From NCBI RefSeq assembly GCF_025558585.1, contig NZ_CP094723.1, positions 1,922,001 to 1,986,000 on the forward strand: DNA of 64,000 nucleotides, written 5' to 3'. This document shows, in pieces, positions 1 to 8,803 of the stretch. This stretch comes from Staphylococcus sp. IVB6214. Its GTDB lineage: Bacteria > Bacillota > Bacilli > Staphylococcales > Staphylococcaceae. A program made the translations under genes and the position numbers. A model generated the notes under the pieces. It worked only from the letters and a program-made list of their open reading frames with translations, was not told where the DNA came from and searched no databases. The stretch's first letter is position 1. Each line of letters starts with the position of its first letter.

Positions 1-544
1 CGGATACAAAAAGTTTCTCGGCAATATCTTTATTCCCGTATCCTTTTGCAATCAACGGTAAAATTTCTAATTCGCGCTTAGAGAGTATTTTAAATGGATC
101 ATTAGAGTACGCATCGTCATTAGAAGATTGTACAAATTCTTTCACTAATGATGTCGTCATCTTTGGATCAATATAGGTTTGACCTTTGTAAACAGTTCTA
201 ATTGCCAAAAGCAACTGTTCGTCAGGTGCATTTTTTAAAATATAACCACTGGCACCACTTCTCAAGACATGAAAAAGATATTCTTCATCATCGAACATCG
301 TAAGAATCAATATCTTAGTATTTGGAAAACTATCTAGTATCTTACTTGTTGCAATCAATCCGGACTCACCAGGCGGCATACTCAAATCCATAATAAGCAC
401 ATCTGGTTCATGCTCCATGACTTTTTGATACGCTTCTACCCCATCTGCGGCAGTTCCGACAACTTCCATATCTTCTTGGAAGTTCAAAATCATCGAAAAG
501 CCTGTACGTACAACCGCGTGATCATCTGCAATTACGATCTTCAT
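1..544 (-). CDS. nreC: NreC response regulator (C-terminal end outside window)
   Basis: This is the DNA-binding response regulator of the oxygen/nitrate-responsive NreABC system. About 181 codons are present and the C-terminus lies beyond position 1. The N-terminus [16 protein letters not shown] carries the acidic pair of a receiver domain, and the phosphoacceptor aspartate sits in a [13 protein letters not shown] segment. The window edge falls in a LuxR-type helix-turn-helix ([15 protein letters not shown]). In staphylococci phospho-NreC activates narG, nir and narT at TAGGG-N4-CCCTA boxes, and such boxes occur here at 8610-8623 and 16865-16878. The gene follows nreB by about 11 bases. Identification rests on receiver plus LuxR architecture and on synteny. 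Confidence 0.95.
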   Translation of the reverse strand, partial: MKIVIADDHAVVRTGFSMILNFQEDMEVVGTAADGVEAYQKVMEHEPDVLIMDLSMPPGESGLIATSKILDSFPNTKILILTMFDDEEYLFHVLRSGASGYILKNAPDEQLLLAIRTVYKGQTYIDPKMTTSLVKEFVQSSNDDAYSNDPFKILSKRELEILPLIAKGYGNKDIAEKLFVS

Positions 545-555
545 GCTTGTTCCCC

Positions 556-1605
556 TCACTTTTGGTTAATTGGTACATCAAGTGACACAATCGTACCTTT
601 CCCTTTTTGTGTTTCAATATCTAGGTGTCCATTAACCAGTTCAGCACGTTCATTCATACCATACAGTCCGAGTCCCGAACCTTTTGGCGAATCACTCGGT
701 TCAAAGCCTTGTCCTTGATCAGATACTTCCGCATACAACGTGTCTTCAGTTCTCCTAATATAAACATCTACTGAATCGACGCCAGCATATTTCATCGCAT
801 TGAATACCGCTTCTTGGACGACACGATAGACGACCGTTTCAATCTCGCTGTCGAAACGCTGTGGCATCATATCAAAATGATAATTCACAATCAATCCATA
901 ATTCAACTCTAATTGTTTGAAATACGACTTGAATGCTGCGTCTAATCCGAGATCATCTAATGAAGACGGTCTGAGTTCCAATGATAAGTTACGAATATCA
1001 TCAATAAGCTTAGTCATCAAGCCTTCAATGTTTTTCGCACCATCTAGTAGAGAACCCATTTCTTGCTGATATTTCAAAAGACGCAACTCGACACTCACGT
1101 TGATGAGTTCTTGCACGACACCATCATGCAACTCACGTGAGATTCGTTTGCGTTCATTTTCTTGTGCTGCGATTGTCTTTTGAATCATATTACGTTGATA
1201 TAGTTTTTCTTGTCTTTGAATTTGTGGTGTTACATTTTGTAATGTGAATGCTTTAATATCGTTCTCTTCATCAATTGTTTGATACGTGGCAGTGAAAGGC
1301 TCTACTTTGTTATCAGTTGTCTTCATAAATACTTGAAAAGCCGCATTGCCTAAGTCTTCAGATTTGAGAAAACAATTGTAGCAAGTCTGTAATGCATGCT
1401 CATTCGTATAGCCTTCACAACGTCCACATATCGTATTGGAGATACCACTCAAGTCATTCTCCGGTGATATGACACGCTCAGCCGCTTCATTCATATAAAT
1501 GACTTTCCCCTCACCATCTATAAAAATGATCATCTCTGATGTTTGGTGATAATATGCATTCAAAAATGTTGAAAGTTCTTTCGTCTTATTATGTTGTTGT
1601 ATCAT
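556..1605 (-). CDS. nreB: NreB oxygen-sensing histidine kinase
   Basis: Cytoplasmic sensor kinase of 349 residues, close to the usual length (about 345). The N-terminal PAS-like domain has four cysteines, C60, C63, C75 and C78 (CGRC and CYNC), matching the [4Fe-4S] ligands of NreB; oxygen destroys the cluster and stops phosphorylation. The dimerisation/H-box [11 protein letters not shown] puts the phosphorylated histidine at H160, followed by a C-terminal HATPase with the [14 protein letters not shown]-box, the HPK7/NarL-type class. No membrane segment is visible. The start overlaps the nreA stop by 4 bases, so translation is probably coupled. Confidence 0.96.
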   Translation of the reverse strand: MIQQHNKTKELSTFLNAYYHQTSEMIIFIDGEGKVIYMNEAAERVISPENDLSGISNTICGRCEGYTNEHALQTCYNCFLKSEDLGNAAFQVFMKTTDNKVEPFTATYQTIDEENDIKAFTLQNVTPQIQRQEKLYQRNMIQKTIAAQENERKRISRELHDGVVQELINVSVELRLLKYQQEMGSLLDGAKNIEGLMTKLIDDIRNLSLELRPSSLDDLGLDAAFKSYFKQLELNYGLIVNYHFDMMPQRFDSEIETVVYRVVQEAVFNAMKYAGVDSVDVYIRRTEDTLYAEVSDQGQGFEPSDSPKGSGLGLYGMNERAELVNGHLDIETQKGKGTIVSLDVPINQK

Positions 1606-2075
1606 GATCGCACCACCCTATCCTCGCTTGTTAAGCCACCAATCCCATGAATCACTGAGACATCTCTCACGACTTTTGGGAGTGGTGAGTTATCACGTTG
1701 ACCAAATAACAACACCCCTTTGACACGATGATTGTGCCAAAGCGGTATTGCAATCATTGAAGTGAGTTGTTCGCTTATCAAGATAGGATAATTGAACAGT
1801 GCAACTTGAATCTGTTCTTCGTTCGCATCATGAATAATCATCGGCTTGCCAGTTTTCATAACGTTCCCGGCAACGCCACGGCCATAGCGCAGTTCAATGC
1901 GTTGATACCTTTCGTTCAAGTTACCTGACACGTATCTCCATTTGATTTTCGTGCCAACATGATCTTCAGTAGGTAGTGCGATTCCGGCAAAGTCAAATTG
2001 ATATTTGTGACGTAATCTGTCTAACTCATCTTGATAATCATGTTGTGAAAAATCAATCTGGTTCACGGTCATCAC
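1602..2075 (-). CDS. nreA: NreA nitrate receptor (GAF domain)
   Basis: Single GAF-domain protein of about 157 residues. In S. carnosus NreA binds nitrate and relieves inhibition of NreB, giving nitrate as well as oxygen control. The sequence shows the GAF core ([17 protein letters not shown] and [14 protein letters not shown]). A second ATG lies directly after the first, so the start is uncertain by one codon. It begins 6 bases after the narI stop with no terminator visible, so nreABC is probably also transcribed from the narG promoter. Confidence 0.94.
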   Translation of the reverse strand: MMTVNQIDFSQHDYQDELDRLRHKYQFDFAGIALPTEDHVGTKIKWRYVSGNLNERYQRIELRYGRGVAGNVMKTGKPMIIHDANEEQIQVALFNYPILISEQLTSMIAIPLWHNHRVKGVLLFGQRDNSPLPKVVRDVSVIHGIGGLTSEDRVVRS

Positions 2076-2081
2076 TCCATA

Positions 2082-2759
2082 TTAATTTTTGTGTTTACGA
2101 TAAATAATATAACTACGACTTGCATATGTCAACGGAACACTCCACACGTGAACAAGACGTGTGAATGGCCAACATGCCATAATTGTAAAGCCAAGTAATA
2201 CGTGCAATTTGAATGCAAGTGGTACATTAACCATTAAGCTTGCATCTGGGCTAAGCATAAATAACCCTCTGAACCAGATTGAAATCGTTTGACGATAATC
2301 AAAATCTGGCACTGTTGCGTTTGTAACTAATGTTGCGTAACAACCAACAAAGACAATTGTTAATAATAGAAAGTTTACAAAAATATCTGATGCTGAACTT
2401 AGACGGCGAACGTTTTGTTTCGTCACACGTCTTGCTGTTAATAGGAACATACCTATCAACGTGATTATACCAAAAATACTACCGATATACACAGCACCGA
2501 TATGGTAGAGGTGGTTATTAACACCGACACTTTCTAACCAATGTGCGGGGATTAAAAGCCCTACAACGTGTCCAAAGAATACTGGGATAATCCCTAAGTG
2601 GAACATCAAGCTGCCCCACTTAAGCTGCTTCTTTTCGATAAATTCACTCGACTTTGCCGTCCATGAAAATTGATCAAACTTATAACGAGCAATATGACCA
2701 ATGACAAAGATGGCAAGGCAAAGGTATGGGAAAATAACCCATAAAAATTGATTAAACAT
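2082..2759 (-). CDS. narI: Respiratory nitrate reductase gamma subunit (cytochrome b)
   Basis: NarI is the di-haem b membrane anchor of the NarGHI complex and passes electrons from menaquinol to NarH. The 225-residue protein has about five hydrophobic helices. Histidines in helix contexts (FHLGIIPVFFGHVVG near the N-terminal third, and FKLHVLLGF and RLVHVWSVPL near the end) are the likely haem ligands. Its start overlaps the narJ stop by 8 bases. Length and gene order are typical. Confidence 0.97.
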   Translation of the reverse strand: MFNQFLWVIFPYLCLAIFVIGHIARYKFDQFSWTAKSSEFIEKKQLKWGSLMFHLGIIPVFFGHVVGLLIPAHWLESVGVNNHLYHIGAVYIGSIFGIITLIGMFLLTARRVTKQNVRRLSSASDIFVNFLLLTIVFVGCYATLVTNATVPDFDYRQTISIWFRGLFMLSPDASLMVNVPLAFKLHVLLGFTIMACWPFTRLVHVWSVPLTYASRSYIIYRKHKN

Positions 2760-3327
2760 GATGCTTCACCTCATCGTCTTTTACTATACAGCGCTTCAAT
2801 GTTTCACGTAGACCACGAATTAAATGACTGTACGGATTTCCTTGTTCTTCTAAAGTTTTCATAATTGGATATGTGCCATCTTCAATAATCATCACAAGTA
2901 ACTGCATGTTTTCCTGTGCACGACTATCGCCATCAATATTTGCCGCATAGAGAAACTCTAACATCAGCGGCAAATAATCTGATAGTTCATTAGATGGCAT
3001 CTCAAGGCCAAACATTTCATATAAGACCTTGAGTTTTGCCAACATTTGACCACGTTCTTTTTGCGTATCAAATTTATTGAATGTCATATAGAGCGTTGTT
3101 TTTTCATTGAAGTCAAATGTATCCGTGTACAGTGATTGAATATCTGACAAGCTTCTTTCATACATTAATTCGCGATATTTCATGACATGCGTATACGCTG
3201 GATGTTCTTCATTAAAGACGTCTTCAAATGTTTTTGGGTGGAATGTTAACTTCTCCGGGAAACTTAATTGCTGACTCATAAATCCTAATGTGTCTTTATA
3301 GTATTTCAGCATTTCAAGATTAATCAC
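2752..3327 (-). CDS. narJ: Nitrate reductase assembly chaperone NarJ
   Basis: NarJ is the cytoplasmic TorD-like chaperone that holds apo-NarG until the Mo-bisMGD cofactor is inserted; it is not part of the mature enzyme. I place the start at a GTG at 3327 (MINLEMLKYYKDTLGF) because GGAGGG lies just upstream; the frame stays open further upstream, inside narH, without a ribosome-binding site. This gives 191 residues, a normal length. The gene overlaps narH and narI by 8 bases each, so translation is likely coupled. Confidence 0.94.
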   Translation of the reverse strand: MINLEMLKYYKDTLGFMSQQLSFPEKLTFHPKTFEDVFNEEHPAYTHVMKYRELMYERSLSDIQSLYTDTFDFNEKTTLYMTFNKFDTQKERGQMLAKLKVLYEMFGLEMPSNELSDYLPLMLEFLYAANIDGDSRAQENMQLLVMIIEDGTYPIMKTLEEQGNPYSHLIRGLRETLKRCIVKDDEVKHHV

Positions 3328-4876
3328 GGAAAATCCCTCCATAGAAACTTTCATTGTAAATCTCTTGACCTGACTTGTCGCTAGCACCTACTGGCACGCC
3401 GCAACCGTCACAGTTTGCACCGAAGTATTCACCACCATAACCTTGACTACCTTGCGCTGCATAAGTGTCCATGTATTGTTCTTTGTGAGATGTTGGAATA
3501 ACGAAACGATCTTCGTGTTTTGCGATTGCAAGCAAGCGATACATATCTTTTGCTTGACGTTCAGTTAAGCCAACGCGTTCTAAACGGGACATATCGAATT
3601 CACGACCTGTGTTTTCAGCACGCATATAACTTCTCATCATTGCCATACGTTGTAATGATCCTTTCACAGCTGTTGTATCACCCGCTGTGAATAATTCTGC
3701 TAAATATTGAACCGGTAAACGCATCTCTTCAATTGCTGGGAAGATTGCGTCTGGGTTGTTCGCAGAGTTTTTACCTTCAAAGTAGTTCATGATTGGGCTA
3801 AGTGGTGGGCAATACCAAACCATTGGCATCGTACGATATTCTGGGTGTAACGGGAATGCCAATTTGTATTCAATCGCCAATTTGTAGATTGGTGAGTTTT
3901 GTGCTGCTTCGATCCACTCTTGTGCAATACCATCTTTTTCAGCTTGTTCGATAACCGCTTCATCAAATGGGTTTAAGAATAATTCTAATTGTTTTTCGTA
4001 TAAGTCTTGTTCGTTTTCAGTTGATGCTGCTTCTTGTACACGGTCAGCGTCGTAAAGCAATACACCTAAGTAACGCATACGACCTGTACATGTTTCAGAA
4101 CATACTGTTGGTAAACCAGCTTCAACACGTGGGAAACAGAATGTACATTTTTCAGCTTTGTTTGTTTTCCAGTTGAAGTAAACTTTTTTGTATGGGCAAC
4201 CAGTCATACAGTAGCGCCATCCACGACATGCGTCTTGGTCTACAAGTACGATACCGTCTTCATCACGTTTGTACATTGCACCTGATGGGCATGATGCTAC
4301 ACAGCTTGGGTTCAAGCAGTGTTCACATAAACGTGGTAAGTACATCATGAATGTTTGGTCGAAGTTGAATTTGATTTCTTCTTCGATTTTTTGGATGTTA
4401 GGGTCTTGAGGACCAGTGATGTGACCACCAGCTAAGTCGTCTTCCCAGTTTGGACCCCAATCGATATCCATACGTTCACCTGTCATCACTGAGTGTGCTT
4501 TCGCAACAGGTGTGTGTTCTGAGTCTTTCGCATTTGTTAAGTGCTCATAGTTGTAAGTCCATGGCTCATAGTAATCTTTGATGACTGGCATGTTTGGGTT
4601 GTAGAAGATTTTACCAAGAGCAATTTTGTTAATACGTGTCCCTGATTTTAATTCTAACTTACCGTTCTTATTAAGTGTCCAGCCACCTTTGTAATGCTCT
4701 TGGTCTTCCCAACGTTTTGGATAACCAATACCTGGTTTTGTTTCTACGTTGTTGAACCACATATATTCTGCACCTGGACGGTTTGTCCATGTGCTCTTAC
4801 ATGTCACACTACATGTGTGACAACCGATACATTTGTCTAGGTTTAATACCATCGCTACTTGTGCTTTAATCTTCAA
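3320..4876 (-). CDS. narH: Respiratory nitrate reductase beta subunit (Fe-S)
   Basis: The 518-residue electron-transfer subunit carries three [4Fe-4S] clusters and one [3Fe-4S] cluster. Four ferredoxin-like cysteine groups are visible: CIGCHTCSVTC near the N-terminus, CEHCLNPSCVASC, CRGWRYCMTGC (tryptophan at one ligand position, typical of the [3Fe-4S] site of NarH) and CTFC...CSETC. It links the NarG active site to NarI haem on the cytoplasmic face. The start overlaps the end of narG by 11 bases. Confidence 0.98.
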   Translation of the reverse strand: MKIKAQVAMVLNLDKCIGCHTCSVTCKSTWTNRPGAEYMWFNNVETKPGIGYPKRWEDQEHYKGGWTLNKNGKLELKSGTRINKIALGKIFYNPNMPVIKDYYEPWTYNYEHLTNAKDSEHTPVAKAHSVMTGERMDIDWGPNWEDDLAGGHITGPQDPNIQKIEEEIKFNFDQTFMMYLPRLCEHCLNPSCVASCPSGAMYKRDEDGIVLVDQDACRGWRYCMTGCPYKKVYFNWKTNKAEKCTFCFPRVEAGLPTVCSETCTGRMRYLGVLLYDADRVQEAASTENEQDLYEKQLELFLNPFDEAVIEQAEKDGIAQEWIEAAQNSPIYKLAIEYKLAFPLHPEYRTMPMVWYCPPLSPIMNYFEGKNSANNPDAIFPAIEEMRLPVQYLAELFTAGDTTAVKGSLQRMAMMRSYMRAENTGREFDMSRLERVGLTERQAKDMYRLLAIAKHEDRFVIPTSHKEQYMDTYAAQGSQGYGGEYFGANCDGCGVPVGASDKSGQEIYNESFYGGIFRD

Positions 4877-7800
4877 GCCAATCCACCTCTTTCATTTTTC
4901 TAACGGCAACGTATACGTCACGTTGGTTACCGATTGGTCCGTAATAGTTAAATGAATAACTAATTTGTGCATAACCACCCATTAATTGTGTTGGTTTTAG
5001 GTGGATACGTGTTGGTGCGTTGTGTGAACCACCACGTGTACCAGAGATTTCAGATCCTGGTGTTTGAATATGTTTATCTTGTGCATGATACATGAACATT
5101 GTGCCGCGTGGCATACGGTGTGATACAACTGCACGTGCTGTTACAACACCATTTCGGTTATATACTTCTAACCAGTCGTTATCATTAATATCATGTTGTG
5201 CTGCATCTTCATTTGAGATCCATACTGTTGGACCACCACGGAATAATGTCAACATATGTTGGTTATCTTGATATGTTGAGTGGATATTCCACTTACCGTG
5301 TGGTGTTAAGTAGCGTAATACTAGTGCATCAACGCCACCTTTTACTTCTTTATCTTTCGTACCAAATACCATTGGCGGTAATGTTGGTTTGTATACTGGT
5401 AATGCTTCACCGAACTGTTGGAATACCTCGTGGTCAATATAGTAACTTTGACGACCTGTCAACGTTCTAAATGGTACGAGACGTTCAATGTTCGTTGTGA
5501 ATGGTGAATAACGACGACCTTGTTTGTTAGAACCTGGGAATACAGCTGTTGGAATCACTTCACGTGGTTGTGATGTGATATTCAAGAACGTAATCTTTTC
5601 TGATGCACGTTCTGCAGAAATATCTTTCAATTCCATACCTGTTTGTTGCTCAAGATCTTCGTATGATTTTTGTGATACGCGACCATTTGATGCAGAAGAT
5701 ACGTTTAAGATAACATCTGCTACTTTACGTGCTGTATCAATACGTGGCTTATCATTCTTAACTGTATCGTCTTCCCATTTACCAACCATGCTGCGTAACT
5801 CATCGTATTCTTCTTTAACTGAGAAGCTGACACCGTGTGCACCGACTTTACCGTTCTCTAGTAATGGTCCTACTGAAATGAACTTGTCATGTACATCTGT
5901 GTAAGTACGATCAACAACCGCAAATCCTGGCATTGTTTTACCTGGGATTGGTTCAACCTCACCTTTTGTCCAGTCTTTGATTTCACCAAATGACAATGAG
6001 ATTTCTTGTTTAGAGTCGTGCGCTAATGGTGCTGTCACAACGTCTTTGTACGTTCCTGTTAAGTGTGTACGAGACATATCTGAGAATGTTTTACTCAATG
6101 TCTTGAAGATATCCCAGTCAGAACGTGATTCCCATAATGGATCAATTGCTGGATTGAATGGGTGAATGAATGGGTGCATGTCTGTTGATGAGATGTCATG
6201 CTTTTCATACCAAGTTGCAGCTGGTAAGACAACGTCTGAGTACAATGGTGTTGCAGTCATACGGAAGTCTAAAGAAACAAGTAAGTCTAACTTACCAACT
6301 GTGTCTTCACTCCATTCGATTTCTTCTGGTTTGTCTCTTTCGTTCGGTTCAGCCATTAATGCAGACTTCGTACCTAATAAGTGCTTCATGAAGTACTCTT
6401 GACCTTTAGCCGAACTTGAAATTAAGTTTGAACGCCATACGAATAATGATTTCGGATGGTTTTTACGCAATCCAGGGTTTTCTACTGCAAACTTCGTCTT
6501 ACGTGATTTAACGTCTTCTAATGCACGTGCTAATATTGCTTCGTTTGTAAACTCACCTGCATCACGTGCTTCTTCGCCCCATAATAAGCTGTTGCGGTCG
6601 AATTGTGGATATGATGGTAACCATCCGTTACGTGCTGCAAGAACGTTATAGTCTGCAGGGTGTTGTAACTTAATATTTTCTGCAAGTGGTGATGCAAGAC
6701 GATCTACGCCAGATTCTTCATATTTCCATTGATCTGTTGCGAAGTAGAACCAGCTTGTACCATTTTGTAAACGCGGTGGACCTTGCCAGTCTTTCGCAAA
6801 TGCAATTGTGCTCCAACCTTCAATTGGACGACATTTTTCTTGTCCAACGTAGTGAGCCCAGCCACCACCGTTGACACCTTGACAACCACATAACACAACA
6901 AGGTTAAGGATTGAACGATAAATCGTATCAGAGTTAAACCAGTGGTTGATACCTGCACCCATGATAATCATTGAGCGACCGCCTGTATCAATAGCGTTTT
7001 GTGCAAATTCACGTGCAACTTGCGTCACAACGTCTGCTTTCACGCCAGTAACTTTTTCTTGCCATGCAGGTGTGTAGAATGACGCTGCATCATCAAAGCC
7101 TTTTGCTTCTAATTCATGACCGAAACGTTTCACACCATATTGTGAAGCCATTAAGTCATAGATTGTTGTAACAAGTGTTTCTTCGCCATTTGCCAATGTC
7201 ATTTTACGCACTGGAATTGGACGTTCGAATACACCGTTACCTGCGTTATCAAAATATGGGAATTGAACTGTTGCAAGTGCATATTCACCTGTTGCAACTG
7301 TCATCGCTGGATCAATTTTCTCACCTTGTTCGTTCTCTAACTTAAGGTTCCATTGTTTGCCTTCTTCCCAACGTTGACCCATTGTACCGTTTGGCACTTG
7401 AATTGTATCTGTTAACGTATCGAATACGACTGGTTTCCATTCACTGTTTTCAGATGTGCTACCGAAGTCGCTTGAACGTAAGAAACGACCTGCTTTGTAT
7501 CCATTCGCATCTTTGTCTAAACGGATGACGAAAGGCATATCTGAATATTGTTTTGCATAGTTGATGAACATTTCTGATGGTTCATCTTCATAGAATTCTT
7601 GCATGATAACATGTGTCATCGCTTGCGCAATCGCTGCGTCAGTACCAGGGTTTGGCGCTAACCAGTTATCCGCAAACTTAACGTTTTCTGCATAGTCAGG
7701 TGCAACTGAAACAACTTTCGCACCTTTGTAACGAACTTCTGTCATGAAGTGGGCATCTGGTGTACGTGTTAATGGCACGTTAGAACCCCACATCATAATG

Positions 7801-8537
7801 TATGCGGCATTGTACCAGTCACTTGATTCTGGTACGTCTGTTTGTTCACCCCAGATTTGTGGAGACGCTGGTGGTAAATCCGCATACCAGTCGTAGAAAC
7901 TTAACATTTCTCCACCAAGTAATGAGATAAAACGTGCTCCCGCTGCATAACTGATCATAGACATCGCTGGGATTGGTGTGAAACCTGCGATACGGTCTGG
8001 ACCATCTTTCTTAATTGTGTAGATTAATTGTGCTGAAATAAGTTGCGCTACGTCTCTCCAGTTTGCACGCACATGGCCACCTTTACCACGTGCTGCTTTG
8101 TAAATACGTGTTTTTTGCTCATCTTCAACGATAGACGCCCATGCTTTAATCGGATCGCCATGTTCACTTAATGCTTGTTTCCATAGGTCCCATAACTTAC
8201 CTCTTACGTATGGATATTTAATACGTAGTGGACTGTATTCATACCATGAGAACGACGCACCACGTGGACAGCCACGAGGTTCGAATTCTGGCATATCTGG
8301 TCCACAGCTTGGATAGTCGATTTGTTGGTTCTCCCAAGTGATGACACCATTTTTTACAAACACTTTCCATGAGCATGATCCCGTACAGTTTACACCATGT
8401 GTTGTACGTACGACTTTGTCATGACTCCATCTTTCTCTGTACATTTTTTCCCATTCACGGCTCTTATGTTCCAAAACTGACCAATTGCCGTTAAACTTTT
8501 CAGTCGGCTTAAAGAAGTTTAATCCAAATTTTGCCAT
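4866..8537 (-). CDS. narG: Respiratory nitrate reductase alpha subunit (catalytic, Mo-bisMGD)
   Basis: Catalytic subunit that reduces nitrate to nitrite with menaquinol electrons. The N-terminal HGVNCTGSC motif with a later cysteine (SCGPDMPEFEPRGCPRG) matches the His/Cys3 ligand set of the FS0 [4Fe-4S] cluster. Molybdopterin-binding segments run through the rest and the C-terminal domain has the usual THGKWNIHSTYQDN region. I chose the ATG at 8537 (MAKFGLNFFKP) because GAGGAGG precedes it at good spacing and family members start here; an in-frame upstream start at 8552 lacks a ribosome-binding site. This gives 1223 residues, normal for staphylococci. Confidence 0.98.
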   Translation of the reverse strand: MAKFGLNFFKPTEKFNGNWSVLEHKSREWEKMYRERWSHDKVVRTTHGVNCTGSCSWKVFVKNGVITWENQQIDYPSCGPDMPEFEPRGCPRGASFSWYEYSPLRIKYPYVRGKLWDLWKQALSEHGDPIKAWASIVEDEQKTRIYKAARGKGGHVRANWRDVAQLISAQLIYTIKKDGPDRIAGFTPIPAMSMISYAAGARFISLLGGEMLSFYDWYADLPPASPQIWGEQTDVPESSDWYNAAYIMMWGSNVPLTRTPDAHFMTEVRYKGAKVVSVAPDYAENVKFADNWLAPNPGTDAAIAQAMTHVIMQEFYEDEPSEMFINYAKQYSDMPFVIRLDKDANGYKAGRFLRSSDFGSTSENSEWKPVVFDTLTDTIQVPNGTMGQRWEEGKQWNLKLENEQGEKIDPAMTVATGEYALATVQFPYFDNAGNGVFERPIPVRKMTLANGEETLVTTIYDLMASQYGVKRFGHELEAKGFDDAASFYTPAWQEKVTGVKADVVTQVAREFAQNAIDTGGRSMIIMGAGINHWFNSDTIYRSILNLVVLCGCQGVNGGGWAHYVGQEKCRPIEGWSTIAFAKDWQGPPRLQNGTSWFYFATDQWKYEESGVDRLASPLAENIKLQHPADYNVLAARNGWLPSYPQFDRNSLLWGEEARDAGEFTNEAILARALEDVKSRKTKFAVENPGLRKNHPKSLFVWRSNLISSSAKGQEYFMKHLLGTKSALMAEPNERDKPEEIEWSEDTVGKLDLLVSLDFRMTATPLYSDVVLPAATWYEKHDISSTDMHPFIHPFNPAIDPLWESRSDWDIFKTLSKTFSDMSRTHLTGTYKDVVTAPLAHDSKQEISLSFGEIKDWTKGEVEPIPGKTMPGFAVVDRTYTDVHDKFISVGPLLENGKVGAHGVSFSVKEEYDELRSMVGKWEDDTVKNDKPRIDTARKVADVILNVSSASNGRVSQKSYEDLEQQTGMELKDISAERASEKITFLNITSQPREVIPTAVFPGSNKQGRRYSPFTTNIERLVPFRTLTGRQSYYIDHEVFQQFGEALPVYKPTLPPMVFGTKDKEVKGGVDALVLRYLTPHGKWNIHSTYQDNQHMLTLFRGGPTVWISNEDAAQHDINDNDWLEVYNRNGVVTARAVVSHRMPRGTMFMYHAQDKHIQTPGSEISGTRGGSHNAPTRIHLKPTQLMGGYAQISYSFNYYGPIGNQRDVYVAVRKMKEVDWLED

Positions 8538-8550
8538 ATTCATCCTCCTC

Positions 8551-8582
8551 AATAGACATAGGCTTTCCTTATTATGTCTATT
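8551..8582. repeat. 10-bp perfect inverted repeat at the narG transcription/translation start
   Basis: AATAGACATA (8551-8560) and TATGTCTATT (8573-8582) are exact inverted repeats with a 12-base spacer. On the narG strand the pair spans the end of the proposed -10, the probable +1 and the stretch just upstream of GAGGAGG. It could be a DNA operator at the promoter or, if transcription starts slightly upstream, a leader hairpin next to the ribosome-binding site. Confidence 0.6.
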
Positions 8583-8663
8583 GTACCTTTGCTAATTTTT
8601 TCACGATACTAGGGATTTACCTATTTATATCTCCGTATTCCCTAATTGTTAATTTTTTCACAA
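8580..8663 (-). promoter_or_regulatory. narG promoter region with NreC-like and Rex-like sites
   Basis: A TACAAT -10 candidate is at 8580-8585. The palindrome TAGGG-ATTT-ACCTA (8610-8623) matches the published NreC box TAGGG-N4-CCCTA at 9 of 10 fixed positions and is centred about 34 bases upstream of the -10, as expected for an activator next to -35. A further TAGGG half-site is at 8640-8644. Further upstream, TTGTTAATTTTTTCACAA (8646-8663) matches the Rex consensus TTGTGAA-W4-TTCACAA at 17 of 18 positions. The layout suggests nitrate/oxygen activation plus NADH-linked repression. Confidence 0.65.
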
Positions 8664-8744
8664 ACTCTTGTATCCCTTGCTACGCCTAGTTGATAACGGT
8701 TCTCACTCATTTCTGAACACCCAAAAAATATGTCCTAATATACA

Positions 8745-8786
8745 AAAATAGACAGCGCCTTTTCTCAAAAAAGCACTGTCTATTTT
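8745..8786 (-). terminator. Terminator after adsA-like gene
   Basis: AAAATAGACAGCGC (8745-8758) pairs with GCACTGTCTATTTT (8773-8786) with one mismatch around a 14-base loop. Reading on the minus strand the hairpin ends in T-rich sequence about 20 bases past the adsA-like stop codon. Confidence 0.75.
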
Positions 8787-8803
8787 GACCCTATTATAAA
8801 AAA

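Noticed and set aside
410..718. 102-codon plus-strand frame across the nreC/nreB junction
   Set aside because: Antisense to two well-supported genes; composition and lack of a ribosome-binding site argue against it.
6704..6958. Open frames on both strands inside narG, narH and nirB
   Set aside because: They overlap strongly supported respiratory genes and lack ribosome-binding sites or family features.
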